From Aliiroseovarius sp. F20344 (GTDB lineage: Bacteria > Pseudomonadota > Alphaproteobacteria > Rhodobacterales > Rhodobacteraceae), in the NCBI RefSeq assembly GCF_023016155.1, contig NZ_JALKBG010000008.1, positions 994,501 through 1,058,500 of the forward strand: DNA of 64,000 nt, given 5' to 3'. Positions 24,824 through 34,326 of this stretch are shown here, piece after piece (position 1 is the first letter of the stretch; every line of letters begins with the position of its first letter). A model generated the notes under the pieces. It saw only the letters and a list, made by a program, of their open reading frames with translations. It was not told the DNA's origin and did no database searches. A program made the translations under genes and the position numbers.

Positions 24824-25465
24824 CTACGCGGTTAGGGTTGCGGCCTCAGCTGCCAATTTGCGGATTCCGTCCCAATCTCCGGCTTCGACCAGATTTCCTG
24901 GTGCAACCCATGATCCTCCGACACAGAGCGTGTTGGGCAAAGACAGATAGTCCATTGCATTCTTCAAGCTCACGCCGCCAGTTGGGCAAAAACGGATTTG
25001 GGGCAGGGGCGAGGATAAGGACTTCAGGAAGGGCACGCCGCCCGCGGCTTCTGCTGGAAAGAACTTTTGAACGGTATATCCACGCTCCAACAGCCTCATG
25101 CTTTCGCTGGCCGAGGTCGCGCCGGGCAGAAGTGGCAGATCGTTGGCTTCGCAGGCATCCAGCAACCGGTCTGTTGCGCCGGGGGAGACGCCAAAGGTTG
25201 CGCCAGCTTTCTTGGCGCGCTCGACGTCATCGGATGTCAGCAACGTGCCAGCCCCAACCACGCCCCCGTCGATCTGCGCCATTTCAGCAATCACATCAAG
25301 CGCGGCTGGTGTGCGCAAAGTCACTTCCAGCGCGGGTAGGCCACCTGCAACCAAAGCGTCTGCCAGAGGCGCTGCGTGGGCCACTTGCTTGACCACCAGC
25401 ACAGGCACAACGGGGGCCAGACGGCAGATTTTTTCGGCGGCGTCACTTGCCATTTCGGGTGTCAT
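24824..25465 (-). CDS. eda: 2-dehydro-3-deoxy-phosphogluconate (KDPG) aldolase
   Basis: The second Entner-Doudoroff enzyme, splitting KDPG into pyruvate and glyceraldehyde-3-phosphate. The 213-residue class I aldolase has the catalytic Glu47 (LEVTLRTP) and the Schiff-base Lys134 (VQKFFPAEAAGG), with the phosphate-binding FCPTGGV downstream. ATG 25465 gives the standard length; the upstream frame runs into edd. It lies 13 bases after the edd stop on the same strand. Confidence 0.95.
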   Translation of the reverse strand: MTPEMASDAAEKICRLAPVVPVLVVKQVAHAAPLADALVAGGLPALEVTLRTPAALDVIAEMAQIDGGVVGAGTLLTSDDVERAKKAGATFGVSPGATDRLLDACEANDLPLLPGATSASESMRLLERGYTVQKFFPAEAAGGVPFLKSLSSPLPQIRFCPTGGVSLKNAMDYLSLPNTLCVGGSWVAPGNLVEAGDWDGIRKLAAEAATLTA

Positions 25466-25478
25466 ATCAATCAGTTCC

Positions 25479-27281
25479 TTATGAGATCGACGAAGCGCCT
25501 TCGGTGGCCGGGCGCGCGGCACGGCGGAAGGTTTCAAACAATTCGCGGCCGCAACCATCGTTATTGTCGCTGAGATCAACCTGAACGGCTGGTCGATCAG
25601 TTGCGCCCTCGGACAGGACTTCCAGCGTGCCATTGGAGGCATCAAGGCGAATTATGTCGCCATCTTGAATGCGTGCGATGGGTCCGCCATCAGCTGCTTC
25701 CGGGGCCACGTGAATGGCAGCAGGCACCTTTCCGGACGCGCCGGACATGCGCCCATCAGTGACAAGCGCGACGCGCTGGCCGCGTGATTGCAGAACGGAC
25801 AGGGTCGGTGTCAGGCCATGCAGCTCTGGCATTCCATTGGCGCGGGGGCCTTGGAAGCGCAGAACAAAAATGATGTCGCCGGTCAGTTCGCCTGCTTTGA
25901 AGGCTGTTTTGACGCTTTCCTGATCGTGAAAGATCCGCGCGGGGGCTTCGATGATATGCCGATCGGGGTCCACTGCGGATATCTTGATCACGCCTTGACC
26001 AAGATTGCCTGACAGCTGCACCAAGCCTCCGGTTTTCTGGAAGGGGTCACTGGTTGGGCGCAGGATTTTGTCGTTCAGGCTTTCGCGGGGCGCAGGTTCC
26101 CAGCGCACACGGTCACCATCCAGCTTGGCTTCTTGAGCATAAGCTGTCAGATCGCCTGCATTGGTGGTCGCATCGGGATGCAGCAAGCCCTCTTCCAGAA
26201 GGTTGCCGATCATGTAACCCAGACCGCCTGCGGCATGGAAATGGTTCACATCCGCCAATCCGTTTGGATAGACGCGCGCCATCAGCGGCACCAGAGCAGA
26301 GATGTCTGCAAAATCTTCAAGCGTCAGGATGACCCCTGCGGCACGCGCCATTGCTGGCAGGTGCAGCACAAGATTTGTCGACCCCCCCGTCGCCATCAAC
26401 CCGACCAGCCCGTTCACAAAGGCTTTTTCATCCAGAACATGACCTACTGGTGTGAATTGATCGGTACCGGGCGCAATCGCGAGGGCGCGCCGTGTGCCTT
26501 CGGCCGTAAGCGCGTCGCGCAACGGCGTATGCGGCGTGACAAAGGACGATCCTGGCAGGTGAAGCCCCATGAATTCCATCAGCATCTGATTGGTGTTCGC
26601 GGTGCCGTAAAATGTGCAGGTGCCGGGGCCGTGATAGGCAGCCATTTCAGACGCCATAAGCTCTTCCCGCGTGGCGTCGCCGGTTGCGAACTTCTTTCGC
26701 GTTTCAGCCTTTTCATCGTTCGAGATACCCGACACCATCGGACCGGCAGGCAAAAACACCGTCGGGATATGGCCAAAGCTGGCCGCAGCGATCACAAGTC
26801 CCGGGACGATCTTGTCGCACACGCCCAGATAAAGGGCGGCGTCAAAGGTGTTGTGGCTCATCGCGACCGCAGCAGCCATGGCAATCACGTCGCGTGAAAA
26901 CAGGCTCAGCTCCATCCCGGTTTCGCCTTGGGTGACGCCGTCACACATGGCGGGCACGCCGCCCGCTACTTGTGCGGTGGCCCCTTCTTCGCGGGCGATG
27001 CGTTTGATCAGGTCCGGGTAGGTCGCAAAAGGCGCGTGGGCAGACAGCATGTCATTATACGCGGTGACGATGCCCAGATTTGGGGCACGCCCTTTCGCCA
27101 GTGTCGCTTGGTCCACACCAGCACCTGCATAAGCATGGGCTTGTCCCGAACAGCTTAGATGTGCGCGGCGCGGGCCTTCGTCGATCGCGCGCGAGATCTT
27201 TTTAAGATACGTGGCGCGACTGTCGTGTGAACGTTCGGCGATGCGATCGGTGATGGCAGTAAGGGTCGGATGGGTGGCCAT
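25479..27281 (-). CDS. edd: 6-phosphogluconate dehydratase
   Basis: Dehydrates 6-phosphogluconate to KDPG with a 4Fe-4S cluster. The 600-residue protein matches the IlvD/Edd family: the Cys-containing [20 protein letters not shown] segment, the second Cys in [10 protein letters not shown], and [17 protein letters not shown] are clear. The start at 27281 (MATHPTLTA) has an AAGG site and gives the family length; a 58-residue upstream extension is not conserved. A LacI-type operator lies 75 bases upstream. With eda it gives sugar catabolism by the Entner-Doudoroff route. Confidence 0.96.
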   Translation of the reverse strand: MATHPTLTAITDRIAERSHDSRATYLKKISRAIDEGPRRAHLSCSGQAHAYAGAGVDQATLAKGRAPNLGIVTAYNDMLSAHAPFATYPDLIKRIAREEGATAQVAGGVPAMCDGVTQGETGMELSLFSRDVIAMAAAVAMSHNTFDAALYLGVCDKIVPGLVIAAASFGHIPTVFLPAGPMVSGISNDEKAETRKKFATGDATREELMASEMAAYHGPGTCTFYGTANTNQMLMEFMGLHLPGSSFVTPHTPLRDALTAEGTRRALAIAPGTDQFTPVGHVLDEKAFVNGLVGLMATGGSTNLVLHLPAMARAAGVILTLEDFADISALVPLMARVYPNGLADVNHFHAAGGLGYMIGNLLEEGLLHPDATTNAGDLTAYAQEAKLDGDRVRWEPAPRESLNDKILRPTSDPFQKTGGLVQLSGNLGQGVIKISAVDPDRHIIEAPARIFHDQESVKTAFKAGELTGDIIFVLRFQGPRANGMPELHGLTPTLSVLQSRGQRVALVTDGRMSGASGKVPAAIHVAPEAADGGPIARIQDGDIIRLDASNGTLEVLSEGATDRPAVQVDLSDNNDGCGRELFETFRRAARPATEGASSIS

Positions 27282-27355
27282 GTGGTGCCTTTCCAAGTGC
27301 ATACGATTGCGCGATGCGATCAGGTTATCGTCTTTGCGCCTCTGATAACAGCAAA

Positions 27356-27369
27356 TGGTAGCGCTAACA
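27356..27369. promoter_or_regulatory. LacI-family-type operator upstream of edd
   Basis: TGGTAGCGCTAACA fits the LacI/GalR-family operator pattern TGnTAnCGnTAnCA at every fixed position, with the central CG of the AGCGCT core. It lies 75 bases upstream of the edd start and 143 bases before rlmI, so it most likely controls edd-eda. No LacI-family gene is in the window. Confidence 0.6.
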
Positions 27370-27511
27370 ATAGTCAGAATTGCCGCAATCGGAAATTGGT
27401 CGAGTTTCGCCGTGACTATCGAAACAAAGGGTGACGGACCGGTGTCCGGTCGCAAATCCGCTTTCCGTTACCGTCGCCACAAGGTAGGGAGGGGCCAACG
27501 TCCAATCAAAC

Positions 27512-28744
27512 ATGGCAGACCCTCTGATGTCCGAGACACCTGAAGACCACACAGACCGCCCGGTCATTCGGCTGAAACCCAAAGCCAATGCGCGTGCCAT
27601 TCGTCATGGTGCCCCGTGGGTGTATGACAACGAGTTGGTCACAGATCGCCGAACCAAGAAAATCGCCGCGGGTAGCATCGCAACGCTTGAGGATGCAGGC
27701 CGCGAAGTGATTGGAACTGTCGCGGTCACGCCGGGGTCTCGCATTTTCGCGCGTATTCTGGATCGTGCGCCCGATGTTCAGATCGACAGCGCGTGGTTTG
27801 AGCAAAAGCTCCAAGCGGCGCTGGATCACCGGACCCGATTGTATGACAAACCTTTCTACCGTCTTGTCCATGCCGAAGCTGACGGGCTGCCAGGGGTGAT
27901 CATTGATCGGTTTGGGGATGCGGCGGTCATTCAGCCCAATGCTGCATGGGCCGAAACCCATCTTGATCTTTTGACCAATGCTTTGGCGAAGATCACCGGC
28001 GTCACAACCATTTTGAAGAATGCCTCAGGCCGCGCGCGGCAATTGGAAGGGCTGGACGCTGAGAATACGGTGCTTCTTGGGGATGTGCCGGAGGCTCCGA
28101 TACATGTGTCCATGAACGGGGCCACGTATCTGGCGGACCTGACCGGGGGCCAGAAAACCGGCCTTTTCTATGATCAACGCCCCAACCATGCATTCGCCGC
28201 AAATCTGTCAAAGGATGCCCGTGTGCTGGACGTGTTCTCTCATGTTGGTGGGTTCTCTTTGGCGGCGCTTGCAAGTGGTGCGTCATCGGCTTTGGCTGTG
28301 GATGGCTCAGCGCCCGCCTTGGCGCTGGCAGAAGGCGGCGCAAAAGCTATGGGTGCCTCGGATCGTTTCGCAACCCGTCAGGGCGATGCGTTTGATGAGC
28401 TGGCTGCTCTGAATGAAGAGGGCGCGCAATTCGACGTGGTCATCTGCGATCCGCCCGCATTTGCGCCGTCCAAAAGGTCGTTGGAGACCGGTCTTCGCGC
28501 CTATGAGCGCGTGGCGCGGTTGGCTGCGACGCTGGTCGCCCCCGGAGGCTATCTTGGCCTGTGTTCCTGTTCACATGCCGCCACGATCGAGAAGTTTCGA
28601 AATGCCTCGATCCGGGGGATTGGGCGTGCGGGTTGCAGTTCTCAGCTGATCCATACGGGCTTTGCTGGGGCGGATCACCCGATGCATCCGCAATTGGCCG
28701 AAAGTGGATATCTGAAATCGATCTTCTTCCGGATCCTTCCGTGA
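27512..28744 (+). CDS. RlmI-like 23S rRNA (cytosine-C5) methyltransferase
   Basis: A 410-residue class I SAM-dependent RNA methyltransferase of the RlmI/YccW type, with an N-terminal PUA-like domain (residues ~20-95, HGAPWVYDNEL), the central EADGLPGVIIDRFGD segment and a Rossmann domain with VLDVFSHVGGFSLAAL (SAM) and the catalytic-region CDPPAFAPSK. The ATG at 27512 is used; ATG 27527 is possible, neither has an ideally spaced ribosome site. The stop overlaps the GTG start of the PIN gene (GTGA). Confidence 0.88.
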   Translation: MADPLMSETPEDHTDRPVIRLKPKANARAIRHGAPWVYDNELVTDRRTKKIAAGSIATLEDAGREVIGTVAVTPGSRIFARILDRAPDVQIDSAWFEQKLQAALDHRTRLYDKPFYRLVHAEADGLPGVIIDRFGDAAVIQPNAAWAETHLDLLTNALAKITGVTTILKNASGRARQLEGLDAENTVLLGDVPEAPIHVSMNGATYLADLTGGQKTGLFYDQRPNHAFAANLSKDARVLDVFSHVGGFSLAALASGASSALAVDGSAPALALAEGGAKAMGASDRFATRQGDAFDELAALNEEGAQFDVVICDPPAFAPSKRSLETGLRAYERVARLAATLVAPGGYLGLCSCSHAATIEKFRNASIRGIGRAGCSSQLIHTGFAGADHPMHPQLAESGYLKSIFFRILP

Positions 28745-29283
28745 AAGTCCTGATCGACGCCTGCGTTCTCTACCCAACCGTCATGCGCGAGATGGTGATG
28801 GGGGCCGCCGGGCAGGGGATGTTCACCCCGCTTTGGTCCCCACGTATTCTAGAGGAATGGGCCCGTGCCGCAGCCAAGCTTGGCCCAGAGCAAGAAGCCT
28901 TTGCACGCGGTGAAATTGCGCTTTTAAACGCGAACTGGCCCAAATCCAGCATCACCCCGAACGAAGGTGTGACCGCACGACTTTGGTTGCCCGACCCCAA
29001 TGACATTCACGTACTTGCGGCAGCGATCACGGGTGGGGCGGACGTGCTTTTGACGATGAACAACGCCGATTTCCCGCGCCATACACTGGCCGAAGAAGAC
29101 CTGCGCCGCGACGGGCCTGACTTGTTTTTGCGCAACCTCTTGGACACGCACCCAGAGCAAATCCAAGAGGTTGCCGACAAGGTTCTGTCACAAGCAATTA
29201 CGCTTTCCGGGGAAGATTGGACCATGCGCCGTTTGATGAAAAAGGCGCGCTTGCCGCGACTTGGAAAAGCGTTGGAGCGCTAG
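28741..29283 (+). CDS. RSP_2648-family PIN domain protein
   Basis: A 180-residue protein with a PIN ribonuclease-like fold: LIDACVLYPT carries the first acidic residue, LPDPNDIHVLAAAITGGADVLLTMNNADF the later acidic cluster typical of PIN nucleases. It corresponds to the PIN family described in Rhodobacter as RSP_2648. It starts with GTG inside the rlmI stop, and no antitoxin-like gene precedes it, so it is probably a translation-coupled RNA-processing factor rather than a toxin; that is inference. Confidence 0.85.
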   Translation: MKVLIDACVLYPTVMREMVMGAAGQGMFTPLWSPRILEEWARAAAKLGPEQEAFARGEIALLNANWPKSSITPNEGVTARLWLPDPNDIHVLAAAITGGADVLLTMNNADFPRHTLAEEDLRRDGPDLFLRNLLDTHPEQIQEVADKVLSQAITLSGEDWTMRRLMKKARLPRLGKALER

Positions 29284-29964
29284 TTAGCCCCACTTCGCCT
29301 CGTTTTTCTCGATCGCAGCAATCCGGTCCGCAGATTTCGGGTGGCTCATCAGCCATGCAGGCATGACGCCCGCCCGCGATTGGGTCAGAGTATCAAGCTT
29401 ATCAAACAGGCTTTTCTGTCCATCCGACCCGATACCTGACTTGATCAGCAGGGCGGTTGCATAGGCGTCCGCTTCGTATTCGTCGCCCCGACTTAGACCT
29501 GCCGCCACCATCTTGGTGAGGATCCGCGCGACATACACACCCGCGCCGGGCAGAAAGCGCGAGATCATCATGGTTAGGACGGTCCGCAACGCATTCTGAC
29601 CTGAAAAGTCGATCATACGCTTTCGCGCGTGGCCCAGTGCGACATGCCCTAGCTCATGCGCAATCACGCTCGCTATCTCATCCGCTGTGACGCGGCCTTG
29701 CCGGTATTCATCATAAAACCCACGCGTGATGAAAATCCGCCCATCAGGGGCGGCCAAGCCGTTTACGGGCTGAATTTCATAGATGTGAACGGGGATGTCC
29801 GCCAGATCCAAGGTCTTTGCCATCTGGTCGGTTTTGGCTTTCAGCACCGGATCTGCCAACCGGGTGGATTTCGAATCCAGTTCGCGATGGGTGCGCCAAA
29901 CTGAGAAACGATAGAGGATCAATCCATAGATTAAGGGCAGGAGGATGGGCAGAAGCTTTGTCAT
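29284..29964 (-). CDS. M48-family zinc metallopeptidase
   Basis: A membrane-anchored protease of the HtpX/M48 group. One hydrophobic segment (residues ~3-21) anchors the N-terminus; the zinc site HELGH is at 103-107 and the third ligand lies in SRGDEYEADAYA near 155. The start at 29964 is chosen because it opens directly with the hydrophobic anchor; the longer frame is not plausible. The 226-residue length fits a compact M48 protein. Its stop directly abuts the PIN gene stop. Confidence 0.9.
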   Translation of the reverse strand: MTKLLPILLPLIYGLILYRFSVWRTHRELDSKSTRLADPVLKAKTDQMAKTLDLADIPVHIYEIQPVNGLAAPDGRIFITRGFYDEYRQGRVTADEIASVIAHELGHVALGHARKRMIDFSGQNALRTVLTMMISRFLPGAGVYVARILTKMVAAGLSRGDEYEADAYATALLIKSGIGSDGQKSLFDKLDTLTQSRAGVMPAWLMSHPKSADRIAAIEKNEAKWG

Positions 29965-30020
29965 GTCGCCTATATGGGCACAAAACGCTGGCTGGAAAAG
30001 GGTTAGATGCTCAGCCGTGA

Positions 30021-30644
30021 TTATGCCGCCGCATCGGTCCCATGTTTTTCCTTGGCCCTTATCATCGCGCGGATCCACAGGACTGCGCCCGCCGCGACTG
30101 CGAGGGCGGCCAAAAGCCCCGCTAAATTGCCCATGAGGCTGGCAAGGCTTTCAATCCGCGAGGCGAACATGAACCCAAGCCCGACGTAAAGCGTGACCCA
30201 GACAACCTCGCCCAAGACATCCCAGATGGCGAAGCGAACCCAGCCCAGGCCGGTTGCACCTGCCGCGAAGTTCACCCATGGCCCCAAAGGCGCTACGGCC
30301 CATGTGGACAGAAAAACACCTATGCCGCCCCGGCGTTCGACAAGGGAGTGGGCCTTACTTAAAACAGCCTTTCGGGCGGGCGTTTGGGTGATTTTTTCTA
30401 GTGCAGGCGCGCCGCCGATCCGCCCGATCGCAAAGCCCGTTTGATCCCCGATCACAGCCCCTGCAAACGCAGCGGATACGACGTTGAGAAGGGCAAGGTC
30501 ACCCGCGGCGGCAAATGCCCCGCCTGCCAACATCATGAGCGATGTTGGGATGGGCAGGGCGAGACAGGATAGAAAGGCCGAGGCAAACACAACCCACGGG
30601 CCATAGTCGGATAGCAGCGTGAATACCAACTCGGTCGAGATCAT
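30021..30644 (-). CDS. DedA-family membrane protein
   Basis: A 207-residue integral membrane protein of the DedA/SNARE-associated family, involved in lipid flipping and envelope homeostasis. It has the GxFxxRFxP-like region as VFLSTWAVAPLGPWVNFAAG and the early SCLALPIPTSLMMLAGGAFAAAGDL segment. Its start overlaps the stop of the upstream 122-residue gene by ATGA, so the pair is coupled. Confidence 0.9.
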   Translation of the reverse strand: MISTELVFTLLSDYGPWVVFASAFLSCLALPIPTSLMMLAGGAFAAAGDLALLNVVSAAFAGAVIGDQTGFAIGRIGGAPALEKITQTPARKAVLSKAHSLVERRGGIGVFLSTWAVAPLGPWVNFAAGATGLGWVRFAIWDVLGEVVWVTLYVGLGFMFASRIESLASLMGNLAGLLAALAVAAGAVLWIRAMIRAKEKHGTDAAA

Positions 30645-31009
30645 TGTGATTGGTCCCTGTCGGGCGAGTTTGTCCGGTGATTTGCAATGGCCAGTTCGAT
30701 CTCTTTGATCAGATATTCGACGGACATCCCTTTGATCTCAGCCAAGCGTTTCAGATTGCGGCCTTTAGGGTCATTGTCACCAAGCGCCAGTGCTTCGAGC
30801 ATCACATCGCGGGGCACCTGCCAAGAATAGGCAACGTAGCGCGGTGTCATCCATCCTGCGATAGGTTGATCGATATGGGCAGGATCGTTCCAATAAATCC
30901 AGCTAGTGATCGAGCGCGCACCAAAGAAAACGCCAGCGGACAGGGCTAGGGCCAGAACCACTGTCGCAACAGGCGCTGCGGCCCACATGCGGCGGATATT
31001 AGAGATCAT
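30641..31009 (-). CDS. Hypothetical single-pass membrane protein
   Basis: A 122-residue protein with one hydrophobic helix at about residues 12-30 (APVATVVLALALSAGVFFGA) and a soluble part containing WNDPAHIDQPIAGWMTPRYVAYSW and a helical, acidic tail. No named family recognised. ATG 31009 has AAGGAG seven bases upstream and is preferred to GTG 31015. It is coupled to the DedA gene by overlapping stop and start, suggesting a joint role in the membrane. Confidence 0.8.
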   Translation of the reverse strand: MISNIRRMWAAAPVATVVLALALSAGVFFGARSITSWIYWNDPAHIDQPIAGWMTPRYVAYSWQVPRDVMLEALALGDNDPKGRNLKRLAEIKGMSVEYLIKEIELAIANHRTNSPDRDQSQ

Positions 31010-31141
31010 CGTCACGCTCCTTATGCCATATTAAACGAAGGGCGCTGATTTTTCCGTCGCCAATCTCTGCGACATTTCGCCGGGTGACGCGCGCGCGGTA
31101 TTTTGCGGATATGCCGACAAGATCGCAAAAGGAAACGCTCC

Positions 31142-31465
31142 ATGTCAAAAGCCCGCTCAATCTGGTTGTTTCGCAAGATCGCTTCGGTCGAGGGCTGGAG
31201 CTATCTGCTGCTCTTGTTCATCGCGATGCCCCTGAAATATTGGGGCAATATGCCAGATCTTGTTCCTATCGTCGGCATGGCGCATGGCTGGCTGTTCATT
31301 GCATATATCGGCAGTTTGATCTACGCATCAGCCTATGGCGGTTTGTCATTGGTGCGCACAAACTGGGCGATCCTAGCAAGCCTGCTTCCCTTCGGGACCT
31401 TCGTACATGATCCCTATCTAAAGCGGGAAGAAGACGCTGTGCGTTTGGCTGATGTGACGCCTTAA
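31142..31465 (+). CDS. DUF3817 membrane protein
   Basis: A 107-residue membrane protein of the DUF3817 family, with three hydrophobic segments; the ASVEGWSYLLLLFIAMPLKYW opening and the MAHGWLFIAY and SLLPFGTFVHDPYLKRE segments are the family pattern. Function unknown. ATG 31142 is chosen since it begins the conserved region. Its TAA stop overlaps the TAA stop of the convergent VWA gene within TTAA. Confidence 0.9.
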   Translation: MSKARSIWLFRKIASVEGWSYLLLLFIAMPLKYWGNMPDLVPIVGMAHGWLFIAYIGSLIYASAYGGLSLVRTNWAILASLLPFGTFVHDPYLKREEDAVRLADVTP

Positions 31466-32646
31466 CGCCCAAGTTCTTTCATGCCGCGTTCAATCCCGTC
31501 GATGGTCATTGGCACCATGCGGTTTTCGAAGATCTGGTTGATCATCTGAACTGATTGAGTGTAGCGCCAATGTGTCTCGGGCAGGGGATTGATCCACATA
31601 TTGTCCGGCCATTGTTCGCGGGCGCGTTCCAACCAAACCTGTCCGGTTTCGTCATTCCAGTGTTCGTTGGCCCCACCGCGATAGGCGATTTCATACGGGC
31701 TCATCGAGGCATCACCGACGAAGATGCACTTATAGTCTGATCCATAGGTGCGCAGAACCTCCCATGTGGGGGTTTGGTCATTCCAGCGGCGGGCATTGTC
31801 GCGCCAAACACCTTCGTAAAGGCAATTATGGAAATAGTAGTATTCTAGATGTTTGAATTCGGCCCGGGCGGCTGAGAAAAGCTCTTCCACCAGTTTGATA
31901 TACGGGTCCATGGATCCGCCAACATCAAGGAATAACAATACCTTGACGGCGTTTCTTCGTTCTGGCCTGGTCTTTACATCCAGATAGCCATGTTCAGCCG
32001 TGGCGCGGATGGTGCCGTCCAGATCCAGCTCATCATGAGCGCCGTCGCGCGCCCAGTTGCGCAGGCGTTTCAAAGCGACCTTGATGTTGCGGGTGCCCAG
32101 CTCAACTGAATCGTCCAGATTGCGAAATTCGCGCTTGTCCCAAACTTTCACCGCGCGCTGATGGCGCGAGCGATCCTGCCCAATGCGAACGCCTTCGGGA
32201 TTGTAGCCATAGGCGCCAAAGGGCGAGGTGCCGGCCGTACCAATCCACTTGTTGCCGCCTTGATGGCGGCTTTCTTGTTCCTTCAGGCGCTCTTTCAGCG
32301 TCTCCATCAGCTTGTCAAAGCCGCCCAAAGCCTCGATCTCGGCCTTTTCCTCGGGCGTCATGAACTTCTCGGCCATCTTCTCAAGCCATTCTTGCGGAAT
32401 GTCGACGGCTTCCAGCATCTCGTCAGAGGAAATGGCTTCAAGACCTTCAAAGCTGGCCGCAAAGGCGCGGTCGAACTTGTCCAAGTTACGTTCGTCTTTC
32501 ACCATTGCGGTGCGTGCGAGATAGTAAAAACCTTCAATGTCATACGTGACCAACCCGGCCTTCATTGCCTCAAGGAAGGACAGATACTCCCGAAGGGAGA
32601 CCGGCACGTTGGCGGCGCGTAGGTTTTCAAAGAAAGGCAGGAACAT
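31462..32646 (-). CDS. VWA domain protein (CoxE-like)
   Basis: A 394-residue cytosolic protein: an N-terminal helical region (LREYLSFLEAMKAGL, EKFMTPEEKAEIEALGGFDKLM) and a C-terminal von Willebrand A domain (from ~residue 235). The metal-site motif reads DVGGS, so the usual middle Ser of DxSxS is Gly; a later GDASMS supplies another acidic site. Such proteins work with MoxR-type ATPases as metal-insertion or remodelling chaperones, and a MoxR ATPase gene lies 2.3 kb upstream on the same strand. The start at 32646 opens MFLPFFENLRAANVPVS, typical of the family. Confidence 0.88.
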   Translation of the reverse strand: MFLPFFENLRAANVPVSLREYLSFLEAMKAGLVTYDIEGFYYLARTAMVKDERNLDKFDRAFAASFEGLEAISSDEMLEAVDIPQEWLEKMAEKFMTPEEKAEIEALGGFDKLMETLKERLKEQESRHQGGNKWIGTAGTSPFGAYGYNPEGVRIGQDRSRHQRAVKVWDKREFRNLDDSVELGTRNIKVALKRLRNWARDGAHDELDLDGTIRATAEHGYLDVKTRPERRNAVKVLLFLDVGGSMDPYIKLVEELFSAARAEFKHLEYYYFHNCLYEGVWRDNARRWNDQTPTWEVLRTYGSDYKCIFVGDASMSPYEIAYRGGANEHWNDETGQVWLERAREQWPDNMWINPLPETHWRYTQSVQMINQIFENRMVPMTIDGIERGMKELGR

Positions 32647-32658
32647 GGCTGGAAGCTC

Positions 32659-32856
32659 TTAGTAATCGCCCGGAACAGCATTCAAAGCCGGTCCAAGATT
32701 GCGTTCGCCAATAATCACAAGGAATATCACAATCAGCGCAAGGCCAATGCCGTAGACCGCGCCATATTGCGCCATGTCCAACCGATTGCCGCCCCGTTTC
32801 TTCGCGCGTAGCACGCCGAAAACAGCACCCAAAACCAATGCAACAATAACGACCAT
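32659..32856 (-). CDS. Small two-helix membrane protein
   Basis: A 65-residue protein with two hydrophobic helices (residues ~2-16 and ~37-54) separated by a basic loop (RAKKRGGNRLD). No function recognised. ATG 32856 has a GAGG site. It is 12 bases before the VWA gene on the same strand and so probably cotranscribed with it. Confidence 0.75.
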   Translation of the reverse strand: MVVIVALVLGAVFGVLRAKKRGGNRLDMAQYGAVYGIGLALIVIFLVIIGERNLGPALNAVPGDY

Positions 32857-32907
32857 CTTCGCATCCTCGGCTAAGGGGGCCATGCAGATATGGCCCGTTT
32901 ATCCTGC

Positions 32908-34326
32908 CTAACCTGGTGCGATGGCTGCGATTTCCTGAAGCCGCGCTCCAACCTGGGCGTTCGATCCGAAGCCATACCGTGCCCAGCCAAGACTGTCGAG
33001 CCGTACGCGCTGTGCTTCGTCAATTCTTCCCATATGTTCCAAGGCTTCGGCTTTGATCATCAGCAACGTCGCCAAAAGAGCGGCGTTCTGCGCCTGTTTT
33101 ACAGCTGGTAGGTGGCGGTTGATGGTTTCCACTGCCTGATCGGCATGGCCAGCAGAAAGCGCATAGGCAGAAAGCTGAACGCCCATATGTGCGGCATGAA
33201 GCTCGGTCCCGCTGCGGGACAAGTATATCGCCTCGGCCTCGCGGAAGGCGGCAAAGGCGGCTTGGCTATCCGTTTGCATGCTCAGACGGCCTTGAGCAAA
33301 CAGGCTGAATGCAAGGCGTGTGTCTTGCCACCCGCGCTGACGTGCAATCGATACAGCGCGCTGTGCGGCGGCTTGGCGGCTTTGCTTTGGCTTATGCCGC
33401 CCCAATGCATCAACAATCGCCTGTTTCCATGCAGTGGGAGAGCCTGGCGTGATGCGCGGTGAACCAGTTCCTCCGGCTGGATTGATCCGCTCAAGCACGG
33501 CTGGAAGGCGTTGCGCAACCTCGGCCCGGGACATGCCCGACTGAAGTTCAGGCGCGTAGTATGCGCGTAGGATCAGCATATCGAATCCCGTCAGGACCGT
33601 GTGGAAATTGTCATCGTTAAAGACGCTGTTTTCCAGCCGATAGAGATCGTTCACCGGGCCAATCGCCTGTGCGATCTCTTCATGTAGACAGTCCCGCATT
33701 TCCTGCGGACTGACATCCGAAGGCAAGAAGACCGACATTTTGGTGCGTTGGCGCAGTTTGGTCCAATCGGTTTGGGCGGTACCACGTGCGCGAAGGTATT
33801 CGCCCCAGCCCGAGACATTGGGTGCGACAAAACAGGCTGCATGCGGAACATGCTTTTGCAGTTTGCGTTTCGGGATCATCTCGATCGTGATGAGGCCTGA
33901 CGCACTGGCCCTTCCGCGCTTGATGTTGATCCCAGCTTCGCGGCGCAAACGTCCCAACAGGTGTTCCAAATCCGCCTGCATATGTTGCGGAGCCTGGCCT
34001 TTGACGGCAACGGTAATGGGCGTTTCAAAGCGGGATAGGACGGGCAGGGTGCGCCCGCTTTCTAGTTCAAAGCTCAGGTCCAGAAAATCCCCCATAATCA
34101 AGCTGTTGGCGCGGACGGGTGCGCTTGTTCTGGTCTGAGAAAAAGCCTTCATTGGGGGCAGCTGACTTGGCAGCCTGATGGTTTGCGCAACAACCGCACC
34201 ACCGCCCGAGCCACGCTGAACGGCCTGCTGCGGATCAAAACCTTTGTCCTTTGACATCGGAGCAACGCAGCCCGACAGCCCTAGAAGGGCAAGGGTGATC
34301 AATGATACACTGAACTGGGACCGCAT
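32908..34326 (-). CDS. DUF2927 lipoprotein with helical repeats
   Basis: A 472-residue secreted lipoprotein: signal peptide with lipobox LSGC near residue 20, a DUF2927 domain in the middle (CFVAPNVSGWGEYLRAR, DCLHEEIAQAIGPVNDLYRLENSVFNDDNFHTVLT) and TPR-like helical repeats in the last 150 residues (AAFAAFREAEAIYLSRSG and following). The DUF2927 region has a Cys and an acidic cluster like a metallopeptidase-related fold, but the function is not established. The start at 34326 is set by AAGGAG seven bases upstream. Confidence 0.87.
   Translation of the reverse strand: MRSQFSVSLITLALLGLSGCVAPMSKDKGFDPQQAVQRGSGGGAVVAQTIRLPSQLPPMKAFSQTRTSAPVRANSLIMGDFLDLSFELESGRTLPVLSRFETPITVAVKGQAPQHMQADLEHLLGRLRREAGINIKRGRASASGLITIEMIPKRKLQKHVPHAACFVAPNVSGWGEYLRARGTAQTDWTKLRQRTKMSVFLPSDVSPQEMRDCLHEEIAQAIGPVNDLYRLENSVFNDDNFHTVLTGFDMLILRAYYAPELQSGMSRAEVAQRLPAVLERINPAGGTGSPRITPGSPTAWKQAIVDALGRHKPKQSRQAAAQRAVSIARQRGWQDTRLAFSLFAQGRLSMQTDSQAAFAAFREAEAIYLSRSGTELHAAHMGVQLSAYALSAGHADQAVETINRHLPAVKQAQNAALLATLLMIKAEALEHMGRIDEAQRVRLDSLGWARYGFGSNAQVGARLQEIAAIAPG

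Noticed and set aside
28741-29283. Toxin of a toxin-antitoxin module
   Set aside because: No small antitoxin gene is next to it and the start is coupled to an rRNA methyltransferase gene.
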